Shown one piece after another: positions 31,043 through 39,667 of a stretch of 64,000 nucleotides of DNA (position 1 is the stretch's first letter; each line of letters begins with the position of its first letter). The position numbers were made by a program, and so were the translations under genes. The notes beneath the pieces were generated by a model. It had not been told where the DNA came from, ran no database searches, and saw nothing but the letters and a program-made list of their open reading frames with translations. The stretch is from an uncultured Bacteroidota bacterium (lineage in GTDB: Bacteria; Bacteroidota; Bacteroidia; Bacteroidales; P3), in assembly GCA_902784865.1 (NCBI GenBank), contig CACZWL010000010.1:26921-90920 (forward strand), given 5' to 3'.

Positions 31043-32275
31043 TCACTTCTCCATTCTTACGGTGCTTGCCGGGCTGATGCGCGACACCCAGGCCGCCGGC
31101 AGCAGCAGCGCCGCCACGCAGGCCACGGCGGTGACCACGGCCACAAGGATGAATATCCACGGGTCGACGTCGATGGGCACCACGCTCATCGAGTAGCTCT
31201 CGGCGTCGAGCTTCAGCGGCGCCCATCGCTTCTGCACCAGGCAGAAAACCAGGCCTATGGCCACGCCCGCTGCTATGCCTTCCGCTATCAGCCGCGTGGC
31301 TTTCAGCAGGAATATCTTGCGTATCGACGCGTTGCTGGCGCCCAGCGTTTTCAGGATGCCTATCGTCTGGCTCTTTTCGAATATCATAATCAGCAGCGCC
31401 GACACGATGGCGGTGATGCAGACTATGCACATGATGGTCAGTATCAGCGTGATATTGCTGTTCAGCAGGTCGAGCCATGCGAACAGGGCGGGGTTGGCCG
31501 CCGTCACTGTCTGCATGGCCAGGTCGTAGGGAAGCGCATCGAGCACGCGTTGTGCAGTGGCGTCGAGCCGCCGGAAGTCGTCGACCAGCAGTTCGTAGCC
31601 GCCCACCAGCGTGTCGCCCCAGTCGTTGAGGCGCTGCACCTGGCGCAGGTCGCCGATGACGTACACTTCGTCCATCTCGGCCAAGTCGGTCTTGTAGAGG
31701 CCGCAGACCGTGAGCGCCCGCGAGCGGTAGCTCTCGCCCTGCCAGAAGTAGGTGCGCATCTTGTCTCCCACCGCCAGCCGCAGCCGCGAGGCCAATGTGG
31801 TCGATATCAGCACGTCGTTAGTGCCGTCTGCGTCGCCTACGCGGGGCAGGTGGCCTTCCTTCAGGTTGGAGGCGAAGAAAGAGGTGTCCCACTCGCTGCC
31901 CATGCCGCGCAGCACGATGCCGTGGATCTGGTCGGCGGTCTTCACCATGCCGCCTTTGGTGGCGTAGCGGCCCACATGGCGCACGCCCGGCGTCGCCTCG
32001 AGCCGTGCCTTCAGCGCGCTGTCGTCGGCCATCGGGTTCTCCTGGTAGTTGGCTGTGCGCGAGGAGAATGCGGTCACGGTGATGTGGCTGCCGAAGCCCG
32101 ACACCTTGTCGGCCATCTCGCCTTGGAAGCCGCGCAGTATGCTCACGGCCACCACCATCACCACCACGCCCAGCGCTATGCCTGCCACAGCAATGGCCGA
32201 CAGCGGGCCCGAAAACCCGCCGCCGTCCTTTTTGCGCGGCATGAACCGCTTGGCTATGAACTGCTCGAATTGCAA
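31043..32275 (-). CDS. LolC/LolE-like FtsX-family ABC permease
   Basis: 410 residues. The typical topology for lipoprotein-release permeases: first helix (AIAVAGIALGVVVMVVAVSIL) directly after a short cytoplasmic stretch ARRF-like start (FIAKRFMPRKK), then a large periplasmic domain, and three C-terminal helices (NITLILTIMCIVCITAIVSALL, LIAEGIAAGVAIGLVFCLV, WIFILVAVVTAVACVAALLL). In Bacteroidetes a single protein of this type pairs with a LolD-type ATPase encoded elsewhere, to move lipoproteins from the inner membrane to the outer membrane. It is 16 bases after tpiA. Confidence 0.85.
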   Translation of the reverse strand: MQFEQFIAKRFMPRKKDGGGFSGPLSAIAVAGIALGVVVMVVAVSILRGFQGEMADKVSGFGSHITVTAFSSRTANYQENPMADDSALKARLEATPGVRHVGRYATKGGMVKTADQIHGIVLRGMGSEWDTSFFASNLKEGHLPRVGDADGTNDVLISTTLASRLRLAVGDKMRTYFWQGESYRSRALTVCGLYKTDLAEMDEVYVIGDLRQVQRLNDWGDTLVGGYELLVDDFRRLDATAQRVLDALPYDLAMQTVTAANPALFAWLDLLNSNITLILTIMCIVCITAIVSALLIMIFEKSQTIGILKTLGASNASIRKIFLLKATRLIAEGIAAGVAIGLVFCLVQKRWAPLKLDAESYSMSVVPIDVDPWIFILVAVVTAVACVAALLLPAAWVSRISPASTVRMEK

Positions 32276-32291
32276 TGCACTCGGCGCTGGT

Positions 32292-33053
32292 TCAGAAACT
32301 TGTCGCTATGGCCACAAAGTCCTCGGCCTTGAGCGAGGCGCCGCCGATGAGGCCGCCGTCGATGTCCTTGCAGGCGAAGAGCTCCTTGGCGTTGGAAGGC
32401 TTGCAGCTGCCGCCGTAGAGGATGCTGATTTCGTCGGCCACGGCCTGGCCGTATTTGCCGGCCAGCAGCGAGCGGATGTGGGCGTGGATTTCCTGCGCCT
32501 GCTCGGGAGTGGCGGTCTTGCCGGTGCCGATGGCCCACACGGGTTCGTAGGCCACCACGACCTGCTGCATCTGCTCGGCCGTGAGGTGGAAGAGGCCCTG
32601 CTCGACCTGCGTCTTCACCACGTCGAGCTGGCGGCCGGCTTCGCGCTCCTCGAGCACCTCGCCGACGCAGACGATGGGTTTCAGGCCGTGAGCCAGCAGG
32701 CGGTCCACCTTGGCGGCCACCGTGGCATCGGTCTCGCCGTAGTAGGCGCGGCGCTCCGAATGGCCCACGATGCAGTAGTCAATCTCCATGCTCTCAAGCA
32801 TTTCGGCGCTGACTTCGCCCGTGTAGGCACCCCTCTCCTGGTCGCTCACATTCTGGGCGCCCACCAGGAAGTAGCTGTCGTTGGCCACGTCCGAGGCCAT
32901 CTCCAGGTAGGGGAACGGCGGGCAGACTATGACCTGCGTGTCGCGCGGAAGGGTCTGCTCCTCAAGCTGTTCCATAATTCCGTTAATCAGTTCATCGGCC
33001 TCTGCGAAGGTGCAGTTCATCTTCCAGTTGCCGGCCACGATATGTTTTCTCAT
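32292..33053 (-). CDS. tpiA: triosephosphate isomerase
   Basis: 253 residues. Active-site Lys11 in AGNWKMN, His98 in CIVGHSERR and Glu170 in AYEPVWAIGTGK, plus the phosphate loop ILYGGSCKPSN and GLIGGASL. It interconverts dihydroxyacetone phosphate and glyceraldehyde 3-phosphate in glycolysis. First gene of the leftward operon; upstream is a 330-base gap shared with serC, where I could not see a clean minus-strand -7 element. Confidence 0.97.
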   Translation of the reverse strand: MRKHIVAGNWKMNCTFAEADELINGIMEQLEEQTLPRDTQVIVCPPFPYLEMASDVANDSYFLVGAQNVSDQERGAYTGEVSAEMLESMEIDYCIVGHSERRAYYGETDATVAAKVDRLLAHGLKPIVCVGEVLEEREAGRQLDVVKTQVEQGLFHLTAEQMQQVVVAYEPVWAIGTGKTATPEQAQEIHAHIRSLLAGKYGQAVADEISILYGGSCKPSNAKELFACKDIDGGLIGGASLKAEDFVAIATSF

Positions 33054-33160
33054 GTTGGTTTGTTTTATATTATAGTTAATGATTTCCGTTTATAACGCAC
33101 CTTGAGGGAAATTATTTTGCGGCGACAGAAAAAAACTCAAAATAGGAAAAAATATCCCTG

Positions 33161-33252
33161 TTTTCCCATCGGTGGGAAATGGTGCGAAAGAGTCGAACCA
33201 TTCACCTACCAGATACCTACCATATACCTACCGGATGCCTGCCGTGAGGCAC
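33161..33252 (+). repeat. ACCTACCAGAY family, copy upstream of serC
   Basis: TTTTCCCATCGGTGGGAAA, GCGAAAGAGTCGAACCATTC, units ACCTACCAGAT, ACCTACCATAT, ACCTACCGGAT, then GCCTGCC..GAGGCAC. The rest of the 33054-33380 gap holds only AT-rich sequence and the serC promoter. Confidence 0.85.
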
Positions 33253-33302
33253 CCTCCGAAAGCCTAAAAATAAATATTTTTCTGCATATTATTTTTTTTT
33301 AC

Positions 33303-33310
33303 TATCTTTG
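33303..33310 (+). promoter_or_regulatory. -7 element of serC
   Basis: TATCTTTGTTGCC, about 70 bases before the serC ATG. Confidence 0.6.
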
Positions 33311-33380
33311 TTGCCGTGGAATGCTCCACGGAAATGAACGTAAATTATTAAAAATAAACATCTTAAAACAACAAACACAA

Positions 33381-34481
33381 ATGAAAACCGCTTATAATTT
33401 CAACGCAGGTCCCTGCGTCCTGCCCAAGCAGGCCATCGAGAACACCATCAAGGCTCTCCATGATTTTGACAACACCGGTATCGGCATCGCCGAGATCAGC
33501 CACCGCACCCCCGGCTGGGAGAAACTGATGGCCGACACCCGCCAGCTCTGGCGCGACCTCCTCGGCATCCCCGCCGAGTACGAAGTGCTCTTCCTCGGCG
33601 GCGGCGCCAGCACCCAGTTCATGGCCGTCCCCGCCAACCTGCTCAACAAGAAGGCCGCCTACCTCCAGACCGGCGTCTGGGCCAAGAAGGCCGCCAAAGA
33701 GGCCAAACTGTTCGGCACTGTCGACATCGTGGCCAACAGCGAGGACAAGACCTACAGCTATATCCCCAAGAACTACACCATCCCCACCGACGCCGACTAC
33801 TTCCACATCACCACCAACAACACCATCTACGGCACCGAAATCAAGCACGATATGGACTGCCCCATCATGCTCGTCGCCGACATGAGCTCCGACATCATGA
33901 GCCGCCCCGTCGACGTCAAGAAGTACGGCCTCATCTACGGCGGTGCCCAGAAGAACGTCGGCCCTGCCGGTGTCACCTTCGTCATCGTCCGTAAAGACAT
34001 CCTCGGCAAGATCACCGACCGCCAGTACATGAACCCCCTGCCCACCATGGTCGACTACCGCACCCACGCCGCCGAAGAGGACAAGAACATCTCCATGTTC
34101 AACACTCCCCCGGTGATCAACATCTTCATGATGTACGAAACCCTCAAGTGGGTCAAGGAAATTGGCGGCCTCACCGAGATGAACAAAATCAACGTCAAGA
34201 AGTCCAACCTCCTCTACGACGAGATCGACCGCAACAGCATGTTCATCGGCACCGCCGAGAAGGAGGACCGCTCCATCATGAACCACTGCTTCGTCATGGC
34301 CCCCGGCCACGAGGACAAGCAGGACGCCTTCATGGCCTTCGCCAAGGAGCGCGGCATGGTCGGCATCAAGGGCCACCGCTCCGTCGGCGGCTTCCGCGCC
34401 AGCCTCTACAACGCCTGCCCCATCGAGGCCGTCGAGGCTCTCGTCCAGTGCATGCAGGACTTCGAGAAAGCCAACAAATAA
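33381..34481 (+). CDS. serC: phosphoserine aminotransferase
   Basis: 366 residues from ATG 33381; the open frame upstream spans the repeat and promoter. PLP enzyme: YNFNAGPCVLPK start, ISHRTPGWEKLM, LFLGGGASTQFMAVP, GGAQKNVGPAGV with the Schiff-base lysine (AQK), and GHRSVGGFRASLYNA at the end. It converts 3-phosphohydroxypyruvate to phosphoserine. serA follows after 262 bases, so the two early steps of serine synthesis are adjacent, though a palindromic element lies between them. Confidence 0.96.
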   Translation: MKTAYNFNAGPCVLPKQAIENTIKALHDFDNTGIGIAEISHRTPGWEKLMADTRQLWRDLLGIPAEYEVLFLGGGASTQFMAVPANLLNKKAAYLQTGVWAKKAAKEAKLFGTVDIVANSEDKTYSYIPKNYTIPTDADYFHITTNNTIYGTEIKHDMDCPIMLVADMSSDIMSRPVDVKKYGLIYGGAQKNVGPAGVTFVIVRKDILGKITDRQYMNPLPTMVDYRTHAAEEDKNISMFNTPPVINIFMMYETLKWVKEIGGLTEMNKINVKKSNLLYDEIDRNSMFIGTAEKEDRSIMNHCFVMAPGHEDKQDAFMAFAKERGMVGIKGHRSVGGFRASLYNACPIEAVEALVQCMQDFEKANK

Positions 34482-34494
34482 ATTGATCTGACGG

Positions 34495-34627
34495 CGAATT
34501 ATGCAAATTATGCGAATTTGTCTACACTGAAATTAAAGGGCTAATTACTCGAATTGGCGGACGTCAACAATTCGAGTAATTAGCCAATCATTGACTGCGC
34601 AACTTCGCATAATTAGTTTAATTAACC
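34495..34627. repeat. nested hairpin nonad element between serC and serA
   Basis: Outer words CGAATTATG, CAAATTATG, CGAATTTGT pair loosely with CGCATAATT, AGTTTAATT on the right. The inner core is a perfect 18-bp inverted repeat: GGCTAATTACTCGAATTG (34539-34556), loop of 11, CAATTCGAGTAATTAGCC (34568-34585). Confidence 0.85.
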
Positions 34628-34743
34628 GTTGAAAAACAAAGTATAACATGGAAATCCGAGACGACGTCAGGCATGGCTACGAGAAGAAACTCCGCAAGGA
34701 GCCTACCTGCGTCTTCTCTGACGAAATAAAGATTTATAGCAAA

Positions 34744-35664
34744 ATGAAAGTTTTAGTTGCTACCGAGAAACCCTTCGCCAAAGTGGCCGTCGACGGCATC
34801 CGCGAAGTGGTCGAGAAGAACGGCTACCAGCTGGCCCTCCTCGAGAAATACACCGACGTCAATGAACTCTACGCCGCCGTTGCCGACGCCGACGCCCTCA
34901 TCGTCCGCTCCGACAAGGTCACCAAAGAGGTCATCGACCACGCCAAGAACCTCAAAATCGTCGTGCGCGCCGGCGCCGGCTACGACAACCTCGACCTCGA
35001 GGCCTGCACCGCCCGCGGCATCGTCGCCATGAACACCCCCGGCCAGAACAGCAACGCCGTCGCCGAGCTCGTCATGGGCATGCTCGTCTACGCCGTCCGC
35101 AACTTCTACAACGGCAAGTCCGGCTCCGAGCTCATGGGCAAGAAGCTGGGTATCCTCGCCTTCGGCAACGTGGGTCGCAACGTGGCCCGCATCGCCAAGG
35201 GCTTCGGCATGGATGTCTACGCCTACGACGCCTTCCTCACCGCCGAGCAGATCAACCAGAGCGGCATGGCCAAGGCCGTCGCCAACCAGCAGGCCCTCTT
35301 CGAGCAGTGCGACATCGTCTCCCTGCACATCCCCGCCACCGCCGAGACCAAGCTCAGCATCAACCACGACCTCGTGGGCAAGATGCCCAAGGGCGGCATC
35401 CTCGTCAACAGCGCCCGCAAGGAAGTCATCGACGAGGCCGGCCTCCTCAAGCTCATGGCCGAGCGCACCGACCTGAAGTACATCACCGACATCATGCCCG
35501 ATGCCGATGCCGACTTCAAAGCCTTTGAAGGCCGCTACTTCGCCACCCCCAAGAAGATGGGTGCCCAGACCGAAGAGGCCAACATCAACGCCGGCATCGC
35601 CGCCGCCGAGCAGATCGCCGACTTCTTCAAGACCGGCAACAAGAAGTTCCAGGTCAACAAGTAA
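34744..35664 (+). CDS. serA: D-3-phosphoglycerate dehydrogenase, short form
   Basis: 306 residues from ATG 34744. D-isomer 2-hydroxyacid dehydrogenase fold: LKIVVRAGAGYDNLDLEAC, the NAD motif LGILAFGNVGRNVARIAKGFG, IVSLHIPATAETKLSI, and GGILVNSARKEVIDEAGL. No C-terminal ACT domain, so no classical serine feedback site, as usual in Bacteroidales. It oxidises 3-phosphoglycerate in serine synthesis and matches serC upstream. The frame stays open upstream to ATG 34648, adding a basic 32-residue stretch (MEIRDDVRHGYEKKLRKE...); I take this as leader but it could be a small separate peptide. Confidence 0.9.
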   Translation: MKVLVATEKPFAKVAVDGIREVVEKNGYQLALLEKYTDVNELYAAVADADALIVRSDKVTKEVIDHAKNLKIVVRAGAGYDNLDLEACTARGIVAMNTPGQNSNAVAELVMGMLVYAVRNFYNGKSGSELMGKKLGILAFGNVGRNVARIAKGFGMDVYAYDAFLTAEQINQSGMAKAVANQQALFEQCDIVSLHIPATAETKLSINHDLVGKMPKGGILVNSARKEVIDEAGLLKLMAERTDLKYITDIMPDADADFKAFEGRYFATPKKMGAQTEEANINAGIAAAEQIADFFKTGNKKFQVNK

Positions 35665-35698
35665 TTGTCGACGACCGTAGGGAGTCAACAAATTACTC

Positions 35699-36574
35699 AT
35701 GCAACTCTGCATCTTCAACCCCGAGCACGACCTCTGCCTCGCCAGCGGTCGTGCTCTCTACATTCCTCCGCGCTCGGCTGTCGACTTCGCACGGCGCGAC
35801 GCGCACCTCATGCAGGCGCTCTACCCCGAAGCCCACTGCTGCAGCGTCTACGACCTCAACCTCTCCACTCTCCACTCTCCACTCTCCTCTTTGACGGTAT
35901 GGGGCTGGAACGCCGTGGTGAAGCACGAGCTCCAGAAGCGTGGAGTCCCCTCCGAGTTGCTCCCCACGGACGACGCGATAGCCACCATCCGCCGCCTCCA
36001 GCACCGCTCCACCATCCTCCCCCTGCAGCCCGACTGCCACGCTATATATAATATAGTAGAGATGGAGGCTCTGCTGCGCGAGCGCGACCACTGGGTGCTC
36101 AAAGCCCCGTGGTCGGGGGCGGGTAGGGGACTGCGCTGGGTGCACGGCTCGCTCTCGGAGATTGACCGCAACTGGATAGCCAAGGTGGTCAAGAACCAGC
36201 GCTGCGTCATCGCAGAACCCAACAGGATGTGGGACGGCGACTGGAACGGAGCCAGCCCACATCCTGTGGTCGACCTGGCGCTGGAATACATGGACGGCAT
36301 TTTTTCCGGCTATTCGTATTTCAAGACGGGCAGCGGTGTGTATAAAGAGAATGTGATGTGGACGGATGAGCGCATAGAGGCCGCTTTTCCGGCCATGCGG
36401 AAGGTCCGCGGACGCATCGGGCCGTGGCTCGACGAACATATTTGGCCCCACTACCGCGGCCCCCTGGGCGTCGACCTCATGGTCTGCGCCGACGGCAGCC
36501 TGCACGTCGCCGAGCTCAACCTCCGCCACACCATGGGCATGGTGGCGCATGAGAAGTTAAGAGTTATGAGTTAA
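35699..36574 (+). CDS. conserved ATP-grasp-like protein
   Basis: 291 residues. Start MQLCIFNPEHDLCLASGRALYIPPRSAVDFARRDAHLM is typical of a conserved Bacteroidales family. Later VLKAPWSGAGRGLRWV resembles the glycine-rich ATP loop of ATP-grasp enzymes and GVDLMVCADGSLHVAELNLRHTMGM the metal-binding end (D...E-x-N). The substrate is unknown. Two heptad elements affect it: (CTCTCCA)4 at 35861-35890 gives LSTLHSPLSSL, and a GTTAAGA/GTTATGA repeat supplies the last residues KLRVMS and the stop. It follows serA by 34 bases, probably one operon. Confidence 0.65.
   Translation: MQLCIFNPEHDLCLASGRALYIPPRSAVDFARRDAHLMQALYPEAHCCSVYDLNLSTLHSPLSSLTVWGWNAVVKHELQKRGVPSELLPTDDAIATIRRLQHRSTILPLQPDCHAIYNIVEMEALLRERDHWVLKAPWSGAGRGLRWVHGSLSEIDRNWIAKVVKNQRCVIAEPNRMWDGDWNGASPHPVVDLALEYMDGIFSGYSYFKTGSGVYKENVMWTDERIEAAFPAMRKVRGRIGPWLDEHIWPHYRGPLGVDLMVCADGSLHVAELNLRHTMGMVAHEKLRVMS
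35861..35890 (+). repeat. in-frame heptad repeat (CTCTCCA)4
   Basis: CTCTCCA, CTCTCCA, CTCTCCA, CTCTCCT; encodes LSTLHSPLSS in a loop of the ATP-grasp-like protein. Confidence 0.85.
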
Positions 36575-36590
36575 GGGTTATGAGTTAATA
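36556..36590 (+). repeat. heptad repeat (GTTAAGA/GTTATGA)5 across a stop codon
   Basis: GTTAAGA GTTATGA GTTAAGG GTTATGA GTTAATA. The first copies are the last codons and stop of the gene before; the rest is intergenic. Confidence 0.85.
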
Positions 36591-36613
36591 TTCAGAAAAC
36601 TAAAATCAGAATC

Positions 36614-37183
36614 ATGAGTTTTTGGGAAGCGTTTATTCTGGCTTTGGCTTTGTGTGTCGACTCGCTGGTGGTGTCGGCCACCGAGGCCTTCCGCTCCCGC
36701 ATGGGGTGGCGGCAGGGGTTGCTGATGGCGCTCGTCTTCGGCCTCTGCCAGGGGCTGTTCCCGCTGTTGGGTGCCCTCATCGGCGACGCCTCGCGCGCCT
36801 TCATCGAGGCCGTCGACCACTGGGTGGCCTTCGGCCTGCTGGCCCTCATCGGCGGCAAGATGATTTTCGACGGAGTGAAAAACACAGAAGAGCCGAAGAA
36901 TTTCAATTTTCAATTTTCAATTTTCAAATACTTCCTCCTCGGCGTAGCCACCAGCATCGACGCCTTTGCCGTAGGCATCGGCCTGGGTCTGCAGGAGCGC
37001 CTGTTGGCTGTCCTGTATATCGTCTCGCTGATTGGGTTGGTCACGCTGCTGGTCTCGCTCCTCGGCGTCTACCTCGGCAAGCGCAACATACCCATCCCCG
37101 AGCGCGCCGCCGCCATCACCGCCGGCCTCGTCCTCATCGCCCTGGGGGTGAAGATATTGCTCGACCATCTGGGAATCTTCTAG
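36614..37183 (+). CDS. mntP: MntP-type manganese efflux pump
   Basis: 189 residues, six membrane helices. Conserved aspartates in LALCVDSLVVSATEAF and GVATSIDAFAVGIGLGLQ, and GLLALIGGKMIFDGV, identify MntP (formerly YebN). It exports Mn2+. The central cytoplasmic loop NTEEPKNFNFQFSIFKYF is encoded by a (TTTCAAT)n heptad element, replacing the usual acidic/basic loop with an aromatic one directly beside helix 4. A candidate Mn riboswitch (yybP-ykoY) was looked for upstream and not seen. Confidence 0.92.
   Translation: MSFWEAFILALALCVDSLVVSATEAFRSRMGWRQGLLMALVFGLCQGLFPLLGALIGDASRAFIEAVDHWVAFGLLALIGGKMIFDGVKNTEEPKNFNFQFSIFKYFLLGVATSIDAFAVGIGLGLQERLLAVLYIVSLIGLVTLLVSLLGVYLGKRNIPIPERAAAITAGLVLIALGVKILLDHLGIF
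36901..36928 (+). repeat. in-frame heptad repeat (TTTCAAT)4 in mntP
   Basis: TTTCAAT TTTCAAT TTTCAAT TTTCAAA; encodes NFQFSIF in the central loop. Confidence 0.85.
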
Positions 37184-37330
37184 GCGAGATGTCGTAGGCT
37201 CTGCTCTCCCCCCGTCTCAAGGGGAGTATTCCGAGAGGGGGGAGGGGTGTTGTGCGGAAGTTTTGGACCCCTCAGTCAGTGCTGTGCACTAATAGCTCTC
37301 CTAGCAGCAGGGGAGCAGCATGGAGATACC

Positions 37331-38134
37331 TCATTCCAGTTTGTCGGGCGGTGGGGCGTCGGGGGACGCGGCGGGGGCGAAGAGGGTGTCGAAGAGCGAA
37401 AGCTGCTGGCTGTCATGCTGTTGCGTGCGACGCTTGGGCTTTGCGGTTTCTGTCGGCGGCGGTTCCGGCAAGGCTATCTCCACGCGGCGTGTGACGACGC
37501 CCACGGTGCCGCGGCCGAGGTAGGTGCTGTTCGAGACCTCGCCTTTGTGGCCTGCGGTGAAGCCGTATAGGTGAATCTCTTCGCCTTGCCAAGTCATTGG
37601 CAACGAGGATTCTAGCACTTCGGCCGAACGTGCGGTCGGCGGCAGCAGCAGGCCTTCGCCAAGCGTGGGGACGTAGGCGTAGACGTAGACGCTGTCCTTG
37701 CGCGATGTGCCGCGCAGGTTGCAGTCGTCGGTGAAGTCGACGCGCAGGCCGCCTTCGCCGTCGAACTGCGGTGTGCCGAATTCCACCCCTGCCAGCCGTC
37801 CTTCGGCCAGCATAATGCGCTCGTAGTCAACCACCAAGCTGCCGTCCACCATGCGGAAGGCCGAGGTGTTGCGATGGGTGAACCAGTTGCCTTCGGTGAC
37901 GCGGTGCTCGTCCGCTTTCTGCTTGAAACCCAGGCGTATGGCGTGCATCGATTGTTGCGCCATGCGTATCATCGCCGTGAAGCGCGACCGCTGTTCCAGC
38001 TGCAGCGGCGAGCGGCGGTCGCTGATGCGCGCCACGTAGCTGCGCATGCATGAGCGCCCTTTCCACTGTATGCCAACCACTTGGCCCACTTTGCCGCTGA
38101 ATCCGCCGAGTATTCCTTCCAATAATTTTGCCAT
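37331..38134 (-). CDS. DUF6266 family protein (copy 2)
   Basis: 267 residues from ATG 38134. Starts MAKLLEGILGGFSGKVGQVVG, then MRSYVARISDRRSPLQLEQR and KADEHRVTEGNWFTHRN, parallel to the copy at 17184-17978 with about the same spacing. The middle has EGRLAGVEFGTPQFDGEGG and SVYVYAYVPTLGEGLLLP, again like copy 1. The tail is Pro/Lys-rich with DSQQLSLFDTLF. Unknown function. Both copies stand at operon ends beside unrelated genes, which suggests they move or are fixed as singletons. Confidence 0.75.
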   Translation of the reverse strand: MAKLLEGILGGFSGKVGQVVGIQWKGRSCMRSYVARISDRRSPLQLEQRSRFTAMIRMAQQSMHAIRLGFKQKADEHRVTEGNWFTHRNTSAFRMVDGSLVVDYERIMLAEGRLAGVEFGTPQFDGEGGLRVDFTDDCNLRGTSRKDSVYVYAYVPTLGEGLLLPPTARSAEVLESSLPMTWQGEEIHLYGFTAGHKGEVSNSTYLGRGTVGVVTRRVEIALPEPPPTETAKPKRRTQQHDSQQLSLFDTLFAPAASPDAPPPDKLE

Positions 38135-38372
38135 AGTACGATGTGTTGTTTTTATGGTTAACGCAGGAGGCTTCGGAATATTGTATGAATGGCAGAAAAA
38201 AGTCAGAACAAAGGCAGAACCAAATGCCAGCAAGATGCTAGGCGACAGGCGTTTGCGTGGGAGCCGAAATAGGTGCCGCGAGTGAAATTTTTGCAGAAAA
38301 AACGCGTTCATGCTGTAATATTTTGCCCCCGATGCGCAACTATTATGCGAGAACGGACCAAAACACCTGCCA

Positions 38373-38870
38373 TTGACCGCCAAGGAATATAGCCACCACA
38401 CGCCCCGCTGGGCCGACGACGCGCTGCGCTTCGCCCTTCGCTGCTGCCCCTCGAGGCCGGACTGCGAGGATGCCGTCCAGGAGGCCCTGGCCGCGCTCTG
38501 GCAGTGCCATGCCTCGGTGAGCCTCGACAAGGGCAAGTCCTACCTGCTCAGCGCCGCCTACCGTTCGCTGATGGCCACGCTCCGGCACGCCAAGGTGGAG
38601 CGCAAGCATGCCGACGGCGTCGGCGCCAGCGTCGCCACAGTCCAGCAGCCGGACCTCCGTTTCGACCTCCGCGAGGCCATCGAGCACAGCCTGCAGGCGC
38701 TCCCCGAGGTGCAGCGTGCCATACTGCAACTGCGTGACGTCGAGGGCTATAGCTACCGCGAGATAGGGGAGACCCTCGCGCTCTCCGACAGCCAGGTGCA
38801 GGTCTACCTCTTCCGCGCCCGCGTCAGTATGCGCAAACAGTTGAAGGAGCTTGGATACGATGAAAGTTGA
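38373..38870 (+). CDS. ECF-type RNA polymerase sigma factor
   Basis: 165 residues from a TTG; no in-frame ATG lies nearby and MTAKEYSHHTPRW matches the usual family start. Region 2: ALRFALRCCPSRPDCEDAVQEALAALW, KGKSYLLSAAYRSLMATLRH; region 4: LPEVQRAILQLRDVEGYSYREIGETLALSDSQVQVYLFRAR. Bacteroidetes-type ECF factor that directs polymerase to its own operon and envelope genes. The next gene is anti-sigma-like, then a DUF2807 surface protein, so this is a self-contained sigma/anti-sigma/output unit. No ordinary TANNTTTG promoter was seen upstream; autoregulation is likely. Confidence 0.9.
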   Translation: MTAKEYSHHTPRWADDALRFALRCCPSRPDCEDAVQEALAALWQCHASVSLDKGKSYLLSAAYRSLMATLRHAKVERKHADGVGASVATVQQPDLRFDLREAIEHSLQALPEVQRAILQLRDVEGYSYREIGETLALSDSQVQVYLFRARVSMRKQLKELGYDES

Positions 38871-38890
38871 AAACCGATAACAATAACAGT

Positions 38891-39661
38891 ATGAATCAGA
38901 TAAGTGCCGACAATTACGAGCTATGGCTCCTGCGCTATGCCGAGGGCGACCTCGCGCCGGAGGAGCGGCGTGCCGTGGAGGAGTGGCTTGCGAGCCACCC
39001 CGAGGCCGCCGAGGAACTGGCTCTCTATCAGGAGGCTCCGCGCCTGGAGCGCGACGAGCGTGTGCGGTATGCGGCTCAGCCGTCGCAGCCGCTCTGGCCT
39101 GTGGTGGCGCGCTGGAGCGCCGCTGCCGCCGTGATAGCGGCCCTCATGCTGCCCGCGCTCCGCATGGGAGGCCTGGCCCGCCTGCCGCAGCCGACGGAGG
39201 AACCGGCGCTCATGGCCGCGGCCATGGTGGCGGAGGAGGGGGGGGCTGGGTATTCTAGAAATTCTAGAATTTCTAAAATTTCTAGAATTTCTAGTTATCC
39301 TAGTTATTCCGGGTTATCTGGTTTTTCTGCTGCTGACTCGGTCTTTTCTAAGGGGGAGGGAGGCGCGCCCGAGGCCCCCGTGGCGGCACCTGCCGAAGTC
39401 ATCCCCTCCACCTCCCTCATCGCCTTCGACGACAGCGGCGTGGAAGACACCCTCGCCTCGTTCTCGCTCATCGCCTTCGAGCCTGCCGACTGGGGCGACC
39501 GCCTGCTGGCCGCCAACGACGGCGCCCGCGAAAGCCTGGCCCAGAGCGCCGGCGGACGCCTCGTCAGCCGCCTGCTGCCCGACAGCGACCAGTTGGCCGA
39601 GCACGTGGTAGATCCCCTCCGCGAAAGGCTTTCCATCATGCGTAACAAACTGAAACAATAA
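38891..39661 (+). CDS. anti-sigma-factor-like membrane protein
   Basis: 256 residues from ATG 38891; a TTG at 38867 overlapping the sigma gene stop would add eight. Residues 1-60 (DNYELWLLRYAEGDLAPEERRAVEEWLASHPEAAEEL) match the cytoplasmic N-terminal helix bundle of Bacteroidetes anti-sigma proteins, without the His/Cys zinc motif. One membrane helix follows (WSAAAAVIAALMLPAL). The outer part is low complexity, containing YSRNSRISKISRISSYPSYSG encoded by TTCTAGAAA nonads, then Ser/Ala-rich sequence. It probably binds the sigma factor encoded just upstream. Confidence 0.7.
   Translation: MNQISADNYELWLLRYAEGDLAPEERRAVEEWLASHPEAAEELALYQEAPRLERDERVRYAAQPSQPLWPVVARWSAAAAVIAALMLPALRMGGLARLPQPTEEPALMAAAMVAEEGGAGYSRNSRISKISRISSYPSYSGLSGFSAADSVFSKGEGGAPEAPVAAPAEVIPSTSLIAFDDSGVEDTLASFSLIAFEPADWGDRLLAANDGARESLAQSAGGRLVSRLLPDSDQLAEHVVDPLRERLSIMRNKLKQ
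39252..39321 (+). repeat. in-frame nonad repeat (ATTTCTAGA)n in the anti-sigma gene
   Basis: TTCTAGAAA, TTCTAGAAT, TTCTAAAAT, TTCTAGAAT, TTCTAGTTA, TCCTAGTTA, TTCCGGGTTA. Same CTAG word as the rluB element 24 kb away. Confidence 0.85.
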
Positions 39662-39667
39662 TACATT

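Noticed and set aside
34648-34743. Separate small gene before serA
   Set aside because: Only 32 codons in frame with serA and no own stop; kept as a possible leader in the serA entry.
36575-36613. yybP-ykoY manganese riboswitch before mntP
   Set aside because: The gap is only about 40 bases and filled by the heptad repeat; no room for the aptamer.
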